NCBI GenBank assembly: GCA_902793325.1
Contig: CADBCY010000012.1
Coordinates: 1-63,335 of the forward strand
Source: an uncultured Eubacteriales bacterium
Lineage (GTDB): Bacteria; Bacillota; Clostridia; Christensenellales; Aristaeellaceae
Reading direction: 5' to 3'
DNA: 63,335 nt
The notes under the pieces were generated by a model. That model saw only the letters and a program-made list of their open reading frames with translations, ran no database searches and had not been told where the DNA came from. This document shows positions 59,538-63,335 of the stretch, in pieces. The number at the start of each line of letters is the position of its first letter. Position 1 is the stretch's first letter. The position numbers and the translations under genes were made by a program.

Positions 59538-60634
59538 GGCTGCCGCTGCCCTCGTGGGTGAAGTCCAACCTGCCCGCGCCCTACGGCGGGCGGAACCGCC
59601 CCTGCGGCCCGCGCAAGCGGGATTCCATCTACGCCACGCTGATGGTGCTGCTGCTGGGCGTGATCCTGGCGGCGGGGCTGATCACCGTGGCGATCTACGG
59701 CTTCCTGGTGTTCTTCGGGCTGCTGGTGAACCCGGCGTTCCGGGTCATCGCGCTGCCCACGATGCTGACGCTGAGCATCGTGATGCTCTACGCCGGCATG
59801 AGCTGGGGCAAGCTCAAGCCCATGAGCGACCTGGTGCAGGCCATGCGCGCCGTGTCCAAGGGCGACTTCAACGTGCGCGTGGACTGCAAGGACGTGCCCG
59901 GCGACATGGGCGAGCTGGTCGCCAGCTTCAACGACATGGCCTGCGAGCTGGGCGGGCTGGAGCTGTTCCGCAAGGACTTCATCAACAACTTCAGCCACGA
60001 GTTCAAGACGCCCATCGTGTCCATCCGGGGCTTTGCAAAGCAGTTGGAGCGCGAGGACCTCACCGACGCTCAGCGCCGGGAGTACCTGGACATCATCATC
60101 AGCGAATCCGACCGGCTGGCGAACATGTCCAACAACGTGCTGCTGCTGAGCAAGCTGGAGAACCAGACCATCGTCACCGACAAGACGGTGTATCGCCTGG
60201 ACGAGCAGCTTCGGCGCTGCATACTGCTGCTGGAGAAGCAGTGGTCGGAGAAGGCGCTGGAGCTGGACCTCGACCTGGAGGAGGTGCGCTTCCTGGGCAA
60301 CGAGGAGATGGTGCAGCACGTGTGGGTGAACCTGATCGGCAACGCCATCAAGTTCTCGCCCCCGGGCGGGCCGCTGTCCGTGACGCTGCGCCGGGAGGGC
60401 GGCGAGGCCGTGGCGCGCGTGCGGGACGCCGGGCCCGGCATGGACGAGGCCACCCGGCAACGCATCTTCGAGAAGTTCTACCAGGGCGACACCGCGCACG
60501 CCGCCGAGGGCAACGGCCTGGGCCTGTCGCTGGCCCAGCGCATCGTGGACCTGTGCGGCGGGCGGCTGGCGGTGGACAGCGCCCCCGGCGCGGGCAGCAC
60601 CTTCACGGTGTACCTGCCGCTGGAGGAAGCATGA
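59534..60634 (+). CDS. sensor histidine kinase with HAMP domain
   Basis: 366 residues. Two membrane helices (about 33-63 and 70-90) are almost adjacent, leaving nearly no extracytoplasmic loop, so the signal is probably sensed in the membrane or inside. HAMP linker follows, then FSHEFKTPIVSIRGF with His155 as phosphorylation site, N-box VNLIGNAIKFSPP, G1 VRDAGPGMD and G2 EGNGLGLSLAQ. It forms the pair with the preceding OmpR-type regulator. Confidence 0.93.
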   Translation: MRLPLPSWVKSNLPAPYGGRNRPCGPRKRDSIYATLMVLLLGVILAAGLITVAIYGFLVFFGLLVNPAFRVIALPTMLTLSIVMLYAGMSWGKLKPMSDLVQAMRAVSKGDFNVRVDCKDVPGDMGELVASFNDMACELGGLELFRKDFINNFSHEFKTPIVSIRGFAKQLEREDLTDAQRREYLDIIISESDRLANMSNNVLLLSKLENQTIVTDKTVYRLDEQLRRCILLLEKQWSEKALELDLDLEEVRFLGNEEMVQHVWVNLIGNAIKFSPPGGPLSVTLRREGGEAVARVRDAGPGMDEATRQRIFEKFYQGDTAHAAEGNGLGLSLAQRIVDLCGGRLAVDSAPGAGSTFTVYLPLEEA

Positions 60635-60667
60635 CGACAGCCCCGAAGCAAAGGCTTCGGGGCTGTC
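60634..60667. terminator. bidirectional terminator
   Basis: A perfect 15-base-pair stem CGACAGCCCCGAAGC with loop AAAG, just past the kinase stop and 21 bases from the end of the convergent gene. Confidence 0.85.
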
Positions 60668-60687
60668 GCCATAAACAGATCAGTTCA

Positions 60688-61185
60688 TCAATCCTCCACC
60701 GGCCTGACCACCGGGACGTTGCCGGGGGCCAGGGGGGCCGGGCGGACGCGCTTGCCGCAGTGCGGGCAGAGGTATTCCGCGTCCTCGCCGTCCTCGGCGG
60801 CGGTGAAAAACAGGCCCTTGCACTCCGGGCACAGGCGGCCCATCAGCGGCTCGTCCTCGGGGTCGGGCGCGCCGGGCTCCAGCAGGTGCAGGTTGTCCGG
60901 GGGGAAGCCTTCCTCCGAATCGTCGTCAAAGGGCAGCTCGTCGTCGTCCTCTTCGCCGTCGAAGCCGTCGTAGTCGTTCTCCAGCTCCGTCAGGTCGTCG
61001 TCGATGCTCTGCACGTAGTCGTTCAGGTCCGCCATCAGCTCGTCCAGCGCCTCCACGCGCTCCGACATCGCGCCGAGCAGCTCCACGATGCCCGCCAGCA
61101 GCTTGCCGTTGGGGGACGACGCCTCCAGGTCCGCGCCCTCCAGCAGGCCCTTCAGGTAGCCCGCGCGCTTTCCGAGATTCTCCAT
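60688..61185 (-). CDS. CD1247-type protein with C-terminal zinc ribbon
   Basis: 165 residues. The N-terminal part (RAGYLKGLLEGADLEASSPN, KLLAGIVELLGAMSERVEAL) follows the CD1247 N-terminal domain pattern, then a coiled coil (about 45-70), a very acidic linker (about 70-105) and a zinc ribbon, LCPECKGLFF and YLCPHCGKR. It is widespread in clostridia but without known function. AGGAGG precedes the ATG. It is a single gene. Confidence 0.8.
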   Translation of the reverse strand: MENLGKRAGYLKGLLEGADLEASSPNGKLLAGIVELLGAMSERVEALDELMADLNDYVQSIDDDLTELENDYDGFDGEEDDDELPFDDDSEEGFPPDNLHLLEPGAPDPEDEPLMGRLCPECKGLFFTAAEDGEDAEYLCPHCGKRVRPAPLAPGNVPVVRPVED

Positions 61186-61291
61186 ATCCGCACCTCCTGT
61201 CCGCCCCGGGAAACCGTCCGCCCGGGGCTTATGCCAAACTCAAACGCAAGGGGACCCCATGTGGGCCGCGACTTCGATTGAGTTCAGGACT

Positions 61292-61320
61292 ATTATTATG
61301 CCGGCTTTCGCCCGCTTCAA
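61292..61320 (-). promoter_or_regulatory. candidate promoter of CD1247-type gene
   Basis: Minus strand: TTGAAG (61320-61315), a 17-base spacer, AATAAT (61297-61292). Confidence 0.45.
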
Positions 61321-61334
61321 ACCTCCGACAGGAA

Positions 61335-61358
61335 CGGCCGATGGCATGCCATCGGCCG
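61335..61358 (-). terminator. perfect 24-base palindrome after efp
   Basis: CGGCCGATGGCA and its complement without a loop, 51 bases past the efp stop. It is the likely terminator hairpin of the peptidase-efp operon; no clear T-run follows. Confidence 0.55.
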
Positions 61359-61408
61359 AACCCAACCCTTCACACCGGGACAGCCCGGGGGAAACCTTCT
61401 GCCGTCGC

Positions 61409-61969
61409 TTACGCGCGCCCCAGGTACATGCCGCCGTCGCGGGTGTCGATCTTCAGCACCTCGCCGGTCTCGATGAACAGCGGCACCTGCAGGGTCAGGC
61501 CGGTCTCGAAGGTGGCGGGCTTGGTGGTGTTGGCGGCGGTGTCGCCCTTGAAGCCGGGCTCAGTGTTGGTCACCTGCAGCTCCACGAAGTTGGGGGCCTG
61601 CACGCTGAAGGGCGCGCCCTTGAAGAAGCGCACGGTCACGTTGGTGTTCTCCTTCACGAAGGGCATGGCGTCCTCCACCTGGTCGTGGGTCAGGGGCAGG
61701 TCGTCGTAGGTCTCCAGGTCCATGAAGTGATAGAAGTCGCCGTCGTTGTAGGTATACTGCATCTCCTTGGTCTCGATGTAGGCCTTGGGGAACTTTTCGG
61801 TGGGGTTGAAGGTGCGCTCGATCACGGCGCCGGTGACGACGTTCTTCAGCTTGGTGCGCACGAAGGCAGCGCCCTTGCCGGGCTTCACGTGCAGGAAGGA
61901 CACGATGGTCCACACGCCGTTGTCCATCTCAAAGGTTACGCCGTTTCTGAAATCGCTTGCATTGATCAT
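61409..61969 (-). CDS. efp: elongation factor P
   Basis: 186 residues, full length. [20 protein letters not shown] and [19 protein letters not shown] are the KOW-like N-terminal domain; Lys32 in PGKG is the site modified in many bacteria. OB domains II and III end with [19 protein letters not shown]. It rescues ribosomes stalled at polyproline, relevant here because the 53-kb membrane protein is Pro-rich. GAGGAGG precedes the ATG. It is co-transcribed with the M24 peptidase upstream. Confidence 0.96.
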   Translation of the reverse strand: MINASDFRNGVTFEMDNGVWTIVSFLHVKPGKGAAFVRTKLKNVVTGAVIERTFNPTEKFPKAYIETKEMQYTYNDGDFYHFMDLETYDDLPLTHDQVEDAMPFVKENTNVTVRFFKGAPFSVQAPNFVELQVTNTEPGFKGDTAANTTKPATFETGLTLQVPLFIETGEVLKIDTRDGGMYLGRA

Positions 61970-62013
61970 GGGGAGTCCTCCTCAAACAGTATGGTCGATG
62001 GGGGTGAATGTGG

Positions 62014-63072
62014 TTACAGCTCAATCAGGTGCTTCGGGGCGTCGATGGTATCGACGATGCCCTCCGCGGTGATGATCACCGTATCCTCGATCCGGCAGCC
62101 GCCGAGACCGGGAATATAGATGCCGGGTTCCACCGTAACCACATGACCGGGCCTGAGCACGGTCGCGCTTCCGGAACTTACCCGGGGCTGTTCATGGATG
62201 TACAGGCCCACGCCGTGGCCCGTGGAGTGGCCGAACACCTCGGCGGGGTACTTCGCCTGGATGATGTCGCGGCACGCCTTGTCCACGTCGCCGCACACCG
62301 CGCCGGGGCCGAGGGCGTCCACGCCCGCCTGCTGCGCGACGCGCACGGTCTCGTAGAGCTCGCGGAGCTCCGCGCCGACGCTGCCAAAGCCGATCGTGCG
62401 GGTCATGTCCGAGCGATAGCCGTCTATGGTCGCGCCGAAATCCAGCGTCAGCAGCTCGCCGTTCTGGATCACGTGGTCCGAGGGCACCGCGTGGGGCAGC
62501 GCGCCGTTGATGCCCGCGGCGGCGATGGTGTCGAAGGCGACGCCCTCGCTGCCCAGGTTCAGCATTTCGAACTCCAGCATGATCTGCGCCTGGCGCTCCG
62601 TGAGCCCCGCGTGCAGCCGGGGAAGAATGTTCATCAGCGCGTCGCTGGCGATCTTCGCCGCCCGGCGGATGGACGCAAGCTCCGCTTCGTCCTTGATCTC
62701 CCGCAGCGCCTCCGGCACGCCCGCCAGGCTCTTCAGCTCCGCGCCGGGCAGCGCCTCCGCGAAGCTCCGGTAGCCGTCGTAGGTCAGGTAGTCGGTCTCC
62801 AGCAGGATGCTGTCGGCCTTCGCCTCGCCGGCCAGCCGCGCGGCCACGGCGGGATAGGCCCGGTCCGCGGCGACCATGACGAGCTCCCAGTCGGGGGCCT
62901 GGCGGCGCGCCTGCTCGGTGTAGCGGGAATCGGTGACGATCACGTGCCGGTCCCGGGACACGAACAGCATGCCCTCCCCGGTGAAGCCCGAGATCCAGTG
63001 GAGGTTCTCCGGGCGGTGCACCAGCGCGGCATCCGCCTGGAGTGCGTTCAGAAATGCATCAAGATGGCTCAA
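62014..63072 (-). CDS. M24 family Xaa-Pro peptidase
   Basis: About 352 residues. An N-terminal creatinase-like domain (1-120) precedes the pita-bread catalytic domain: LTLDFGATIDGYRSDMTRTI (metal-binding Asp pair), GHSTGHGVGLYIHEQPRVSS (His), VVTVEPGIYIPGLGGCRIED (Glu) and the second Glu. It cleaves an N-terminal residue before Pro. The start is uncertain: TTG at 63072 has AGGAG at good spacing, GTG at 63081 is too close to it, and ATG at 63105 has no ribosome site. It forms the common peptidase-efp pair. Confidence 0.9.
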   Translation of the reverse strand: MSHLDAFLNALQADAALVHRPENLHWISGFTGEGMLFVSRDRHVIVTDSRYTEQARRQAPDWELVMVAADRAYPAVAARLAGEAKADSILLETDYLTYDGYRSFAEALPGAELKSLAGVPEALREIKDEAELASIRRAAKIASDALMNILPRLHAGLTERQAQIMLEFEMLNLGSEGVAFDTIAAAGINGALPHAVPSDHVIQNGELLTLDFGATIDGYRSDMTRTIGFGSVGAELRELYETVRVAQQAGVDALGPGAVCGDVDKACRDIIQAKYPAEVFGHSTGHGVGLYIHEQPRVSSGSATVLRPGHVVTVEPGIYIPGLGGCRIEDTVIITAEGIVDTIDAPKHLIEL

Positions 63073-63110
63073 AGGGTTCACGCTCCTGCGCGACAGTATA
63101 CACATATTAT

Positions 63111-63139
63111 ATTATAGCACACCTGCGATGAAATTTCCA
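63111..63139 (-). promoter_or_regulatory. promoter of M24 peptidase-efp operon
   Basis: Minus strand: TGGAAA (63139-63134), a 17-base spacer, TATAAT (63116-63111). A second TATAAT overlaps at 63111-63106. Confidence 0.55.
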
Positions 63140-63221
63140 TACCCAGCGGCAATTAAATGCGCAGGTTGTGAAAAAAGCTTGTGAAAGCGCGCGATTTCCC
63201 CGCGCCATTCGGGCAAGAGAA

Positions 63222-63247
63222 AGAGGACATTCATTCGAATGTCCTCT
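63222..63247 (-). terminator. terminator of rRNA operon
   Basis: An 11-base-pair stem AGAGGACATTC with a four-base loop, followed on the minus strand by TTCTCTT. It lies just past the 3' end of 5S rRNA. Confidence 0.8.
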
Positions 63248-63254
63248 GTTGAAT

Positions 63255-63335
63255 CCGGCGACGACCTACTCTCCCGGGCCGTTTCCAGCCAAGTACGATC
63301 AGCGTGCTGAGGCTTAACTTCTGTGTTCGGGATGG
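63255..63335 (-). rRNA. rrf: 5S ribosomal RNA, 3' part, cut by right edge
   Basis: Read on the minus strand, the edge begins CCATCCCGAACACAGAAGTT followed by AAGC, the universal loop B/helix III sequence of bacterial 5S rRNA, and ends with GGGAGAGTAGG and a CGCCGG terminus. About 80 of roughly 117 bases are present; the 5' end and presumably 23S and 16S rRNA lie beyond the window. Confidence 0.95.

Overview
The window looks like chromosome from a high-GC, low-oxygen member of the Clostridia (Firmicutes), plausibly a gut lineage. This is inferred from gene content: sepF, a YesM/YesN-type sensor pair, secreted BIG2-domain proteins, a CD1247-type zinc-ribbon protein, an efp/M24-peptidase pair, many Fe-S flavoenzymes, Shine-Dalgarno sites of the AGGAGG type and TTGACA/TATAAT promoters. 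No species can be named. Composition is uneven: about 7.5-8.7 kb is clearly AT-richer than the rest, and everything right of about 9 kb is GC-rich.

Layout. 0-1.7 kb: transposase remnant, then a compact accessory cluster (NADAR protein, deoxyribosyltransferase-like protein, PD-(D/E)XK/Fe-S nuclease-like protein). 2.0-5.6 kb: carbohydrate ABC importer lacking its own ATPase, behind a near-consensus promoter. 5.6-7.4 kb: MATE transporter fused to a kinase-like ATPase domain. 7.5-8.75 kb: decayed accessory stretch with fragments of a RelE/ParE-like toxin, a small coiled-coil protein, an unknown protein and a GNAT acetyltransferase. 8.75-10.7 kb: azlCD and a LysR regulator. 10.8-16.5 kb: redox cluster (cytoplasmic flavodoxin, SnoaL-like protein, DUF4405 membrane protein, Fe-S flavoprotein, exported flavodoxin, Fe-S aldo/keto reductase, SDR, second aldo/keto reductase). 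16.5-19.6 kb: gene fragment, secreted and membrane proteins, and a frameshifted membrane metalloprotease.

19.6-28.6 kb: a ribose/galactofuranose-type sugar importer (binding protein, two-domain ATPase, two permeases) next to a three-component sensory system (lipoprotein sugar binder, YesM-like kinase, YesN-like regulator), probably its controller. 28.6-31.9 kb: secreted Trp-repeat protein and a LytS-type membrane PP2C phosphatase. 31.9-35.4 kb: GH78 rhamnosidase with a LUD protein. 35.6-38.4 kb: metal-export operon (ArsR/CadC-type sensor, stand-alone HMA chaperone, P1B-ATPase). 38.6-39.5 kb: MerR/GyrI regulator. 39.6-45.0 kb: binding-protein importer with a double-length permease, divergent from an AraC regulator. 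45.1-48.9 kb: 37-residue ORF, CE1-like esterase, 7TM HD-GYP protein, GreA-type factor. 48.9-52.7 kb: lgt, then HlyD-like adaptor, yggS and sepF. 52.8-56.3 kb: two envelope proteins. 56.6-60.6 kb: EF-G-like GTPase and a two-component system. 60.7-63.1 kb: CD1247-type protein, efp, M24 peptidase. The right edge is a truncated 5S rRNA, so an rRNA operon lies beyond it on the minus strand.

Best candidates for something new: the redox cluster, which could connect a cytoplasmic and an extracytoplasmic flavodoxin through a DUF4405 membrane protein; the MATE-ATPase fusion with a degenerate ATP site; the NADAR/deoxyribosyltransferase/nuclease trio; and the membrane protein with four tandem Ada-like Cys modules. 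All functional proposals are inference from sequence read by eye.
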